The position numbers and the translations under genes are program-made. From positions 188,318 through 252,317 of the forward strand of contig NMRB01000618.1 in NCBI GenBank assembly GCA_002633025.1: a DNA stretch of 64,000 nt, read 5' to 3'. Positions 32,489 to 43,279 of the stretch are shown one piece after another (position 1 is the first letter of the stretch; each line of letters opens with the position of its first letter). Origin of the DNA: Notospermus geniculatus. Taxonomy: Eukaryota; Nemertea; Pilidiophora; Heteronemertea; Lineidae. Below the pieces are notes generated by a model that was not told the DNA's origin, ran no database searches, and saw only the letters and a program-made list of their open reading frames with translations.

Positions 32489-32808
32489 CGATTATTATTT
32501 GCGAATATTTCTATTTTTAACTCGGGATTCCCTCGATTCGTGACGTCATAAATCACGTGATCGAAGTGCACGTGCGTTTGTTTACATAATTTGCCATCCA
32601 CCAAGCCGTGTGAAAATACACAATGCAGCTTATAAATGAGTGGAAATCAACAGTTCACAGCATGCACTGTGTATTAATTTCTTCACCGCCGCACTCCAGT
32701 GTGGTGGTCATCTCATATCATGAATATAATTCCCCACTTCACTCTCTGATTGAGTCTGATTTGGCCTTGCTGATGGCAATAAAAGTGCCATAAACAACTC
32801 ACTTGGCC

Positions 32809-32974
32809 TATAGATCGTTTTCACGACGTAACTCCGACAGTTACGCGTTACCCGATGACGTTACGCGTTTTGCCCACCAGCAGAAACGCAAAATGCAATG
32901 GCTGCTGGTGGGCAAAACGCGCAACGTCATCATGGCGGACACTGTCGGAGTTACGTCGTGAAAACGATCTATAG
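32809..32974. repeat. Near-perfect foldback MITE
   Basis: The arms TATAGATCGTTTTCACGACG, TAACTCCGACAG and GCGTTTTGCCCACCAGCAG pair with their complements. The stem is about 70 bp with a roughly 20-base loop. Confidence 0.9.
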
Positions 32975-32979
32975 CCCAT

Positions 32980-33760
32980 GTTTGATTCATTCAGAGTTCT
33001 TCTCTGCTTAATATTTGACTCTTTGCATTCTACATTTCTAGCAGTGGAAGGGTAGGCCTACTCAATAATGGGACCAAGATGATTTATAAAGGACAAATAA
33101 ACCTACATGTAGGACAAATAAACAACAGTACGCCCTGACCATTTGTCGTGCACCAAGGCTGATATTCTATGTAGGCCCTACTGTAATAGTGGACTACCAA
33201 AGCCCATTGGTGGTATTGATTATCAGATTATTCCCTCAGTGGATAGATTAGGTACAAACCAGAAGGGCCAAGCAGCCAGCCTGGATCCAGAAAGCTGAAG
33301 ATGTATTCCCTTGCACGGACTCCTTTTGCCAAATTAAGTACTGCCAGAGTCTCACTTTAGGCCAGAGGTAATGCTCGGGAGGTAATTGTGGCTGGGTTAT
33401 CATCTGCATTCCTAAAATCATATCTTGTCCAGAGAAACAGATCCTACCATACAAATTTCCATTCAAAGAACATACTACAGGATGATCCATTGTTAAGGAA
33501 TGAAATTCCTCTCATTTGTACTGTTCAAGTTGCTGGGAACTGAGATCCAAAAATGGGATTTTTACTTTGACTCAAGAATGCACCTTTTCATCTTTTGACT
33601 GACTGGCTAGGCTCCCTTGTTTTTCAGTGAACTAGGCATTATGTGTACCATGTAGTCATGACAGTCACCCAAGCCATCCAGAGTTATCGGGACCAGGCGT
33701 ATGATAATTCTGGTGATGGTAATGAATTTTTTTGCAGAGTGCAGAGGGAAGGAGGCAGAA
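32980..33760. other. Unassigned sequence
   Basis: No supported gene. A minus-strand open frame at 33248-33490 has no splice support or familiar motif. Confidence 0.35.
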
Positions 33761-33764
33761 ATTG

Positions 33765-34650
33765 TAGGGGAGACCGGGGCTGGTTGTAACACTTTTTCTT
33801 TTGAGGTCGATTACTTCCTAATTACAGGAGGTATTTATAACCTGCTTGGTCTTTTGAATATTTGATATCAATGGTCACTTGTGCACTAAACAAAGTTTAG
33901 CCATCTCTATCCATGTCTCTGAAAAATGGGTCCAAAGTCGAGTGGTACCACCTGCCCCGTCAAAAAATTTCGGGGTTGGTTGTAACACATCTCATAAAGT
34001 GAGCATGGCAAATTTCCCTTTACTTCTTCATGTGTTTTTCAAAACGACACGGGTATTTGTCTCCTAAATAAACTTCTAAACACAGCAAATCCGTTCTTCT
34101 TACAAAAAATAATCGATTGAACAGTCTATAGGATGAGGGGTGAGGATTGATGAAAACCTTAATTTTGCCTATCTCCAAGTGGTGAGGTAAGCAATTTGGT
34201 TTTTTGCCATTTTATCAAAACCTGAAAAAGTGAGATAGGCAAATATCTTAGCAGGGTGACGATGTTATCATGTTTGTTACAACCAACCCCACCTATAGTT
34301 CAGGTCAAATATGGGCTGCAATACCAAAGCATGCGGAAGTGGGCCTTATCACTCTGGACCAGTTGTACAGGCTTTACATCATTATTCAAATAGTATCCAA
34401 ACCAACTTCTAAAACTGCACAGGCAGTGAAGCAGAAGAGATTTTCTGATCAGGTCATTTTTTACTTTCATGTACTAAAAACGGTTTTTGTCGATTTTTTG
34501 GAAAGTCAATTCGGACATTCAGATGCCCTTTAGTACAAAGGTGGCCGGTATCAATGTCAATATATGTTAGGAAACTCAGCCCTTCCCAGTGGATATTCAA
34601 GGAAATATTAGCTCTGTTACAACCTACCCCTGTTACAACCAGCCCCCGTC
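33765..34650. mobile_element. TIR element, GGGGAGACCGGGGCTGGTTG family
   Basis: TAGGGGAGACCGGGGCTGG then TTGTAACA at the left and TGTTACAACCAGCCCCC then GTCTCCCCTA at the right. The word GGTTGGTTGTAACA recurs internally in both orientations (33972, 34270, 34617). No transposase. Confidence 0.85.
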
Positions 34651-34659
34651 TCCCCTATT

Positions 34660-35949
34660 ATTGACGTTATGTTATTAAAAGGAAAAACAAAGTGAAATGT
34701 GTTGGATAATGTGTGGATGAATTGAAAAACAGCATCATCGTTGGTATGTCATGGTTTGCTGCTGCTATTGGTCGATTGAAGAGGTACATTCACATGGTAG
34801 GTGACAACTGTGGCCAAAAGATGGCAATACACAATAAAAGCTGTCGCTGGTGCTGTCTGAATCGCAACTCGCGGGCGTACAAAGAAACTTTGTACGGCAG
34901 CTCGTTGCTATTTAATCCTCGCATAGGCGTAGGCCTAGCATAGCCAGCCTTAGCCAACTGTGGCAGGGCCTAGCTAGGCTGTCACAAAACTGGGTAAATT
35001 GTTGTGTATAGTTTTAACAGATACATGCATTAAAATTGAAAGTCAATAAATAGTTTCATTCTTTGTGGTTTTTAGAAAGGATTTCCCATTGTGTGTTCTT
35101 GTATGTGTATGAGTCAGCAGTGTGCGATCTTCAGTAGTGTTTTCCTTTAATTTCTTACATGTCAAATGCAATTTTCATGCAGAAGGAAGACTAATTTTCC
35201 ATTTTGGAGTGTAAAAATGACTCTGGAGGCCATTTTTAACAAAAAAAAACCCAAAAAAATTTTTGAAAAAAATTTTTTTTCAAAAAAAGTTTTTTTTTCA
35301 AATTTTTTTTCTACCCCCTGCTTGAAAATCCTGGCAGAAAGCCTGACATGCACAACATGCAACAATGTGACTATAATTTCGTGATGCCCCCCTCCCCCCC
35401 GCCTAAGGCATATAAGTTTCAGCTAAATCTTATTTTTTCGGATTGCAGGACCAGCAACGTCAACCCCAGTACTGGTACGCTACGCTTCAAAGTACAGTTC
35501 AACTTGAAGGTAAGATTAAAATATACACTTGTGCCTGATTTCACAACTAGGGTGTTTGGCATCAGCGTTTTCATTCATGGTTTTTCAAAAGAATATTTGA
35601 ATGCTCAAGAGGCCTTGTTTAGAGTCGTTCACCTCTCCTTTTGTCCTTCTGACCTGGACATAAACAGAGGGATGTTAACCGTGTGTTGTTATCCTGTAGG
35701 TTTTAACACCGCTGATCCAGTACTGTACAGGCTGGCAGCAAAACAATGCTTTTCTAGGCATTTAATCCAAATAACTATGAATTAAAATATGCTGACATAC
35801 CTAAATGCCCTTTGTGAAATCAGCTGATCGCCATAGAGGCCGATAAAGATAAATGATGTGTTTGTTGCTGATTGCATCCAAAATAAATTTGGGTCAAGTA
35901 CTAGAGTATAACAGGACAAGACATGGGAAGTGCATGGAACATATGCATT
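34660..35949. other. Unassigned sequence with low-complexity A/T tract
   Basis: 35240-35320 is a nearly palindromic A-run/T-run tract. A short pyrimidine-rich stretch and AG (GGATTGCAG, about 35449) precede an open plus-strand frame (35348-35785), but no conserved motif is seen. Confidence 0.35.
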
Positions 35950-36420
35950 GAATTAACCAGCAATGGATGGAGATGTGTTCCACCAATTGGCTAAAACCAA
36001 AAACACAAAAGTGCAATAACTCCTGACTTAATGACTGGATCATGTCCAAATTTTGATCACAGGTGTACATGAATCTAATGAGGATAACATTTATAACAAG
36101 GAGGTTCCTGGTTTGACCTACTTTTCAAGGTCACAGAGATGAAAGTTCAAAATTGTGCCTTTTAGTGGCACATTTCGTAATTGCTGGAGCTATCGACCCA
36201 AAACTTGGTAATTTTTTTTACTGCAATATCATAATGACCTATGACACTAAGTTTGATTCTTGCATATGTCTTGGCTTGACCACCGGGTGGCCAAAACCTA
36301 ACACACACTGTGGTAATTGAAACTACATGTACATGTAATGACTGGATCATCTCCAAATTTTTATCGTAGGTGTACATACATGTACATGTACATCTCATGA
36401 AGATGCATGAAACATATTTG
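35950..36420 (+). repeat. Partial GCTCAC-family repeat
   Basis: Contains GTGCAATAACTCCTGACTTA, ATGACTGGATCATGTCCAAA, GGTTTGACCTACTTTTCAAG and GTCACAGAGATGAAAG, the 5'-middle modules of the repeats at 48736, 52448 and 57018. The GCTCAC start and the palindromic right end are missing. It lies immediately upstream of the Helentron reading frame. Confidence 0.8.
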
Positions 36421-36538
36421 TGATTTGATGTACATTTACATGCTCACCCAGTACATTCAAGCAATCACTATGCATAGTAAAGTGCAAATGTGCTCTTCAT
36501 GACCTGTTTTAACAATTATTGTTTCCTTTTTTGTAGCA

Positions 36539-39500
36539 ATGCCTAAATACAAACGAGGGAGATGCACTGCTGCTGCTGCCGCAGCTTTTAAAACAAAATC
36601 AAGGGCAAGTCAGTCTGCAACTGCTGGATTCAAAAACCGGAATCCAACTTCACCTCTTGAAAGAAATACAGCTTTTGCTGTGCCAAAAACTACAGCTTCT
36701 GCTGTGCCAAAAACTACAGCTTCTGCTGTACCAAAAACTACAGCTTCTGCTGTGCCAAAAACTACAGCTTCTGCTGTGCCAAAAACTACAGCTTCTGCTG
36801 TGCCAAGAGAATCCGCAACGTTGACCACACTAAAACCTTCGCCTGATGTTAGTACATGTATGACTCAAAAACCAGACGTCATAAAAACTGCAGATTGTGG
36901 AACAACATATGCAGATATTGTACAGAACAAAAATTCAACACAGACTGATTTGCCCTGTGCTAATACTCTGCCTCGAGACATGCAGCACAATAATCCATCC
37001 ATTGCCTCTCCTCGACCAACTCAAACCCCACGGACAGTTCAACAAGTATTTTGGTTCATACCACCATCAGTTACTTGGCAGGAAAGACAAATTGAATACT
37101 TGACAATCCTCAATCCAGAACCCATGCAGTGTGTCAGTAACATTTCACACAGATTACCAGTGTCTACAGGTTCAGAAATATTAAACAACAAACAGCCAAC
37201 ATCATTTAGAAAGGTACTTGGAGATGGGAATTGTTTCTTCCGCTGCATTTCTTATTTAATCTTTGGTACTGAAGAAAATCACCGCCTATTGAGAATGCTA
37301 GTCTGTAGAACAATACAAAACCAACACCCATTCAATCAAAATTCAACTGAATATCTTCAACATTCAAACATGTTTCAACTGAATACATGGGCTACTGAAG
37401 TAGAAATAGCTGCTGCAGCTAGATTATTGGGCACGGACATATATGTATACACCCCATCCAATTCACAAACAAAGTACACCTGGCTTCGCTATCCGAAAGA
37501 TTCTCTCTCAAATATTCCCAAACAAGAAACAGGCCTCTATCTTACTAATACTAATGGAAACCATTTTGATGTAGTATTGAATATTGCAAAAACACAGCAT
37601 AATGCACCTTCAATACAAAAATTGCATCATCAACAAAGAAATATGGCTGAAAAACTTCAAAAGGAATTAGACAATCAACTACACAAATGTGACATAGTAA
37701 TAAAACAACATTCGCATGCTGAAACCAACGTCAACTTCAGTCAAAGCAAACAGGTTGTTCATGCCAGTAGAAACAAGAAGTATTATCAAAAAATGAAAAA
37801 CGACAGTAGCTTCTTAAAAAGAAAACAACTGCAGCAAAAAACATACAAACAGAAGAAAAAACTTCTTCTTACTCAGGAACACCACCACAAAAATGAATTC
37901 ATGTCAAATCAGCAACAAAATGAACCCATTTTTCATGCTCAACTTGACCCCCTACTTCAGAAGGACATTCCCCAGCAAACAACATCAACTCTCCAAAATC
38001 ATGTCACAACCAAGCGACCAGTATCAACCAGTTCTGATGGATATGACAAACCAACTAAAAAAAGAAAAACCGAACAACTACCAAATGAGTCCCAGTCATC
38101 CACTGACTCACATCAACAAGCAGAATATGACCATATCATTAAAAAATTTCACAATAAGATTAATTCTGGGCCAGAGTATATATGTACTTGCTGTGATCAA
38201 ATGTGGTACAAAGAAAGTGTTGTTTGTGTGGACAACATAAATCTCACTGCATTTTCAGAAGAACTAACAAACAAATGTATTTCACACTCCACAAGCAAAG
38301 ACAACAAAGAATGGCTCTGTGTTACCTGTCACCAGAATATGAAGCAAAACAAGGTACCTTCGTTAGCAACATCAAATGGTTTCAAATTTCCAAACAGACC
38401 TGAAGAATTAAATCTAACCCATTTAGAAGAAAGGCTCGTAGCTCCTCGCATTCCATTCATGCAACTTCATCATTTACCACGTGGTAACCAATATGGAATT
38501 CATGGTAATGTTGTTAATGTACCAACAAACGTCAACCAAACAGTTAATGTGTTACCTAGACAAATAGATGATGCAGGGACAATACCACTGAAATTAAAAA
38601 GAAAAATAGCATACAAACACCATGTAGATTACCAAGCAATTAGACCAAATAAAGTCCTTAAAGCCTGCAGTTGGCTATCAGCACACAGCGAACTATACAA
38701 AGAACAAAACATTTCATTTGATAGTAATTGGACTTTCAAGCCCATGGAAACCATTGCAGAAGAAACAGATGAAAGTGACACTGTACAAACTCACAACAAT
38801 AGTAACAATCTGTCTGATAACACTCAAACAGAACATTTACCAGCAAACAAACAAAAACAAGATGATGATGATGATGATTGGAATGAACTACAGGATAATA
38901 ATCAACCAAGCACCTGTAATTTAGATACTTTGCTAAGTAATCCAACCTCAAGTGAATTAACTGACCCAGACAACACAGTAACTTGTTTAGCTCCAGGCGA
39001 AGGCAATCATCCGTTATCTGTTTTCTTAGACACATATTCTGAAGAACTAGCCTTTCCTACTTTATATTGTGGACAAAAAAAACCACACAACAAGAAGTCT
39101 AAAGAAAAAAAAATACATTACAGTGAGGAGTGTAAATCAGAATTGCGACGATCAGACAGGCGAGTTGCTAGTCATATTCCCAACATTTTTTTCAAACTCA
39201 AAAAATTGCAGATGCAACAAGTTCTCAATAAATCCCATATTTGCCTCAGGCGATTCAAAAATGAAAAAAAATACACCGCAGGAGACCTAAAAGATGAAAA
39301 TGCTCTAAAAAGAATAATTCATTTAGATGATGGCTACAAAATATTCTGTGATCTACGGGACTCACCAGCATATCTTGAAAAGGCAAAAAAAGATGTCTTT
39401 GCCATGATTCGTCAAATAGGCTTACCAACTTGGTTCGGATCCTTCTCATCAGCTGATACACACTGGACCCACATTTTGAAAATTCTTGGCCAAACTGTTG

Positions 39501-42500
39501 ACAAAAAGGACTATACGGATGAAGAAATTAGTCAGTTTACATGGCAAAAAAAGCAAGAATTGCTTCAAAAAGATCCTGTAACACTTGCTCGTCACTTCGA
39601 TCATCAAGTCAAAATCTTTATTGCTGATGTGTTATCTGACGTTTCTGCTCCTGTAGGACTTCTCCAAGATTACATGTTTCGGGTGGAATTTCAATGCAGA
39701 GGCAGCCCGCATATTCACATGCTTATGTGGATTGCAAATGCACCAAACCCTGACTCAGACAGCTCTGAAAAAATCACTGAATTTGTTGACAAATACATCT
39801 CATGTAGCAAATCAGATATAGATGAACAACTAGTAAAGTTGCAGATGCACAAACATTCCAAAACCTGCAAGAAAAAAAATCATGCTGCTTGCAGATTCAA
39901 CTTTCCCCAACCACCTTTGCCAAAAACATACATATTGTTACCCTTAACTGATGAGTTCTCACCAGAAGAAAAACAACAACATATTTCACACTGGAAAAAA
40001 ATCCACAAAATTCTCAATGATATGAAAGATGGCATGGATATTACCTTTGAAACATTCCTCAGTGATTATATCCAATTAGATTTCGACCAATACATTCTAG
40101 CAATACGTTCAAGTCTTCAAAGAAGAACTGTCTTTTTGAAAAGATCCCCAAATGAAATCCGAATCAATAATTACAACCCAATTCTATTGAAAGCTTGGCG
40201 AGCAAATATGGACCTGCAGTTTATATTAGATGCCTATTCCTGTGCAATGTACGTTGTCAGTTACATAAGCAAATCAGAAAATGGCATGAGCGGTCTCATG
40301 TATAATGCTTGTAAAGAAGCCAAAGAAGGCAACATGGATTTAAAGCATCAAGTGCGTCATATTGGAAATGTATTTCTGAATCACGTAGAAATTTCAGCTC
40401 AGCAAGCAATCTATTTAATTCTAGGAATGTCACTGAGAAAGACATCACGCCAAGTCATTTTCATAAACACATCTCCGTTGCAAGATCGTACTGTATTCTT
40501 AAAATCTGCATCTGAACTTTCGCAGCTTCCTGATGAATCAACAGATATTGAAGCTGATAACATTGTTAAAATGTATTCTAGAAGACCTGCAGAGTTAGAA
40601 CAAATCTGTCTTGCACACTTTGTTGCACACTATTATAAGTCACCAAAACAAGCAACAGAATCTGATGCTGCTTTAGAAAGCAATGAAGATTTGAAACAAG
40701 TCAAACTTTCAGATGGAAAATATATGACAAAACGCAAGCAAGCTGCTATCATTCGCTATGTCAATTACCATGAAGAGCAAGACACAGAAAAACACTTTCG
40801 AGAAGTTCTCATGCTTTTCCATCCATGGAGACAAGAAACAGATCTCATTCAATCATATGGTTCATATGAAAATAAATATCAACACTTATCTGAAAATGAA
40901 CAAGAACATTTAGTCAAAATGCAGAATCGCTACCATTACCAAGATAAACAAAGAGAAATCAATGTGAATATTCTAGATGATGATTTGTCAGATGCTTGGG
41001 ACAAAATTGCTCCAGAGACACGACTCAATGAGTGTGAAGATCAAAATGTTGGCATTAACCCAGTTACTGGTGACATTGCAGCACTACATCCCATGGGTGA
41101 TCCACAACACACCACATACGACATAGCAGAAGATATAGGCCTCAAGCCAACCAATACTTCAGTCTCAATTGAAATCATACAGGACAAATTGAATCAAGAC
41201 GATTACTTGCAACTCATCCGTCAGTTGAATACCAAACAACGTGAATTCTTCAATCATGTTCTTCATTGGGCAAAAACACAAGATAAACCAATGTACATCT
41301 TCCTTTCTGGTGGAGCAGGAGTTGGCAAATCAAAACTAATTTCAGCATTGTATCAAGCTCTTCTTCGGACATTAAATGATAAACCCGGAAACAATCCAGA
41401 TGATCCTAAAGTTCTTCTTGCTGCTCCTACAGGTAAAGCAGCTTACCTAATCCACGGCAACACTCTTCATAACTTATTCCAGATTCCTGCAAACCAAGGA
41501 TTCCAATATACGAAACTAACAGCTGACAAACTAAACTCTCTAAGATGCAAATTCAGGAAGGTCAAATACCTCATCATTGATGAAATATCCATGGTTGGCA
41601 ATAAATTATTTAATTTCATCAATTCACGTTTACAAGAAATAACTGCTTCAACTGTACCATTTGGTGGAATCTCAGTCATTGCTGTTGGTGATCTATTCCA
41701 ACTGAAGCCTGTATTTGACAACTGGATTTTCAAAGATCTTACACATCAGTATGCATCACTGGCTGTTAACCTCTGGCAATCACACTTTTCACTATTTGAG
41801 CTTACTCAGATAATGAGACAAAAAGATGATCAAACATTTGCCCAACTGCTCAATCGCCTTCGTGAAAACGTACATACTGAAGAAGACATCAATCTCTTGA
41901 ACACAAGACTGATCAAAAATGACAGTTGCTCAATTCCAACCAATGTACCATTCCTTTTCCTCAGCAATAAACAAGTCGATCAACACAATACTAGCATTTT
42001 CTACAATACTGATAGTACTTCCCAAATTTCCGTGCAAGCCACAGACACTGTAGTTGGCGATATCTCAAAATCAGTCACTGATAAAATCCTCTTCATTGCA
42101 AAAACTATTGACGATCCATCAAAAACCCAAAATCTGCCACTACTCTATACTTCGGGAATTGGTCACCGAAATGAAATCAGCACAAATGTAGATGTTTCTG
42201 ATGGTTTATCAAACGGAGCTCCATGTATCATTAAAGCTATTCAAAAACAACCAAACAATCAAACCATCATAATTTGGGTCCAATTTAATGATCAAGCAGT
42301 TGGACAAACCTGCAGACGAAAATATGCCAGTATATTCACATCAAATATAAACAAAACGTGGACTCCAATATTCCAAATTCAGCGATTATTTCCAGTTGGA
42401 AAGTACAAAAATGCCAAAGTACTAAGAACACAGTTCCCACTACGTGCAGCATCAGCAAAGACAATACACAGATCACAAGGAGATACATTTCAAAGCGCAG

Positions 42501-42859
42501 TGGTAGACTTATCAGGTCGCGCTTTTGATCATTCTCATTATGTAGCCCTCAGCAGAGTCACCAATCTTCAAAAATTGTTCATATCAAATCTAAACGCTAC
42601 AAGTATACGCTGTTCTACAGAAGTCAAGCTTGAAATGAACAGGTTACGAAGCCAAGCACAACTTACTTCCTGTGTCCCATCCCTTGACAACTTGCCACCA
42701 AAAGCAACCACAGTTGTTTATCACAACACCCGTTCTTTGGCTAAACATTTCCATGACTTGCATGCCGAAGCCATAGTACCAAAAGCTGATATAATCATTT
42801 TGTCTGAAACNTATACTTCTCACCAGACAGTACTGTACCCAACATTGCATCTTTCATGA
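36539..42859 (+). CDS. Helentron Rep-helicase polyprotein with OTU domain and 5' part of EEP endonuclease
   Basis: About 2,100 codons without an internal stop. Residues 44-92: six near-identical 8-residue repeats (TTASAVPK). About 222-346: OTU-type cysteine protease with GDGNCFFRC (D229, C232) and NGNHFD (H342). About 540-700: Cys-rich region with CTCC, CVTCH and LEERLVAPRIPFMQ, typical of helitron proteins. About 870-1260: Rep domain with the HUH motif GSPHIHMLMW (H1058, H1060) and DAYSCAMYVVSYISK, whose Y1238 and Y1242 are the expected nicking and joining tyrosines. About 1560-2050: PIF1-like SF1 helicase with SGGAGVGKS (K1597), YLIIDEISMV (D1681, E1682), TIHRSQGDTF and YVALSRVT. From about 2060: start of an EEP nuclease (VVYHNTRSLAKHF, ADIIILSE), after which an N at 42811 breaks the frame; the final 15 residues are an artefact. 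An acceptor-like TTTTTGTAG just before the ATG suggests a 5' UTR intron. It nicks and strand-transfers DNA during rolling-circle transposition. All key residues seem intact. Confidence 0.92.
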   Translation: MPKYKRGRCTAAAAAAFKTKSRASQSATAGFKNRNPTSPLERNTAFAVPKTTASAVPKTTASAVPKTTASAVPKTTASAVPKTTASAVPRESATLTTLKPSPDVSTCMTQKPDVIKTADCGTTYADIVQNKNSTQTDLPCANTLPRDMQHNNPSIASPRPTQTPRTVQQVFWFIPPSVTWQERQIEYLTILNPEPMQCVSNISHRLPVSTGSEILNNKQPTSFRKVLGDGNCFFRCISYLIFGTEENHRLLRMLVCRTIQNQHPFNQNSTEYLQHSNMFQLNTWATEVEIAAAARLLGTDIYVYTPSNSQTKYTWLRYPKDSLSNIPKQETGLYLTNTNGNHFDVVLNIAKTQHNAPSIQKLHHQQRNMAEKLQKELDNQLHKCDIVIKQHSHAETNVNFSQSKQVVHASRNKKYYQKMKNDSSFLKRKQLQQKTYKQKKKLLLTQEHHHKNEFMSNQQQNEPIFHAQLDPLLQKDIPQQTTSTLQNHVTTKRPVSTSSDGYDKPTKKRKTEQLPNESQSSTDSHQQAEYDHIIKKFHNKINSGPEYICTCCDQMWYKESVVCVDNINLTAFSEELTNKCISHSTSKDNKEWLCVTCHQNMKQNKVPSLATSNGFKFPNRPEELNLTHLEERLVAPRIPFMQLHHLPRGNQYGIHGNVVNVPTNVNQTVNVLPRQIDDAGTIPLKLKRKIAYKHHVDYQAIRPNKVLKACSWLSAHSELYKEQNISFDSNWTFKPMETIAEETDESDTVQTHNNSNNLSDNTQTEHLPANKQKQDDDDDDWNELQDNNQPSTCNLDTLLSNPTSSELTDPDNTVTCLAPGEGNHPLSVFLDTYSEELAFPTLYCGQKKPHNKKSKEKKIHYSEECKSELRRSDRRVASHIPNIFFKLKKLQMQQVLNKSHICLRRFKNEKKYTAGDLKDENALKRIIHLDDGYKIFCDLRDSPAYLEKAKKDVFAMIRQIGLPTWFGSFSSADTHWTHILKILGQTVDKKDYTDEEISQFTWQKKQELLQKDPVTLARHFDHQVKIFIADVLSDVSAPVGLLQDYMFRVEFQCRGSPHIHMLMWIANAPNPDSDSSEKITEFVDKYISCSKSDIDEQLVKLQMHKHSKTCKKKNHAACRFNFPQPPLPKTYILLPLTDEFSPEEKQQHISHWKKIHKILNDMKDGMDITFETFLSDYIQLDFDQYILAIRSSLQRRTVFLKRSPNEIRINNYNPILLKAWRANMDLQFILDAYSCAMYVVSYISKSENGMSGLMYNACKEAKEGNMDLKHQVRHIGNVFLNHVEISAQQAIYLILGMSLRKTSRQVIFINTSPLQDRTVFLKSASELSQLPDESTDIEADNIVKMYSRRPAELEQICLAHFVAHYYKSPKQATESDAALESNEDLKQVKLSDGKYMTKRKQAAIIRYVNYHEEQDTEKHFREVLMLFHPWRQETDLIQSYGSYENKYQHLSENEQEHLVKMQNRYHYQDKQREINVNILDDDLSDAWDKIAPETRLNECEDQNVGINPVTGDIAALHPMGDPQHTTYDIAEDIGLKPTNTSVSIEIIQDKLNQDDYLQLIRQLNTKQREFFNHVLHWAKTQDKPMYIFLSGGAGVGKSKLISALYQALLRTLNDKPGNNPDDPKVLLAAPTGKAAYLIHGNTLHNLFQIPANQGFQYTKLTADKLNSLRCKFRKVKYLIIDEISMVGNKLFNFINSRLQEITASTVPFGGISVIAVGDLFQLKPVFDNWIFKDLTHQYASLAVNLWQSHFSLFELTQIMRQKDDQTFAQLLNRLRENVHTEEDINLLNTRLIKNDSCSIPTNVPFLFLSNKQVDQHNTSIFYNTDSTSQISVQATDTVVGDISKSVTDKILFIAKTIDDPSKTQNLPLLYTSGIGHRNEISTNVDVSDGLSNGAPCIIKAIQKQPNNQTIIIWVQFNDQAVGQTCRRKYASIFTSNINKTWTPIFQIQRLFPVGKYKNAKVLRTQFPLRAASAKTIHRSQGDTFQSAVVDLSGRAFDHSHYVALSRVTNLQKLFISNLNATSIRCSTEVKLEMNRLRSQAQLTSCVPSLDNLPPKATTVVYHNTRSLAKHFHDLHAEAIVPKADIIILSEXYTSHQTVLYPTLHLS

Positions 42860-43125
42860 ATGAACTTCTTAAAATCTCCCCACATACTGAGACAACAGTT
42901 ATCTTAGGAGACTTCAACATAAATCTTTCACAAGCAACTGACCAAGCAACACTATTAAAAGCTACAGTATTCAGTAAATACACTCAACTAATTCAAAAAC
43001 CTACAACCAATTATGGCAGTTGTCTAGACCACATCTACACAAATATTACCAAGCCCATAAAATCAGGTACACTTGAATCATACTATAGCGACCACAAGCC
43101 AATATTCATAGTATGTCCTTCATAG
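42814..43125 (+). CDS. C-terminal part of the Helentron EEP endonuclease
   Basis: Continues the polyprotein in another frame after the N at 42811: YFSPDSTVPNIASFMNELLK, then TTVILGDFNINLSQ, SCLDHIYTNITKPI and SYYSDHKPIFIVCPS before the stop. GDFN, LDHIYTN and SDHKPI are the Asp/Asn, LDH and catalytic SDH motifs of AP-endonuclease-like nucleases found at the C-terminus of Helentrons and in LINEs. The N-terminal motifs (HNTRSL, ILSE) lie just before the N. The central part of the domain (the GG-containing strand and adjacent loops, several tens of residues) is missing between them. Either the single N conceals real sequence of unknown length, or this copy has an internal deletion. The ATG at 42856 is internal and not a true start. 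Confidence 0.85.
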   Translation, partial: YFSPDSTVPNIASFMNELLKISPHTETTVILGDFNINLSQATDQATLLKATVFSKYTQLIQKPTTNYGSCLDHIYTNITKPIKSGTLESYYSDHKPIFIVCPS

Positions 43126-43279
43126 CCGCAATGCCAATATTATTTCACTTGTGTACACTACATTCTTCCATTTCAGTCAGAATCATAGATTCATTGTCTT
43201 TTCCTTCCAGATATTTCACTGTACATTCATGATCAGATCTCAAATCTTATCACTTTTCTTCAACTTTCACCTTTCAGCT

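Noticed and set aside
36610-36828. Minus-strand ORF with regular 8-residue repeats
   Set aside because: Antisense shadow of the 24-bp tandem repeat in the Helentron polyprotein.
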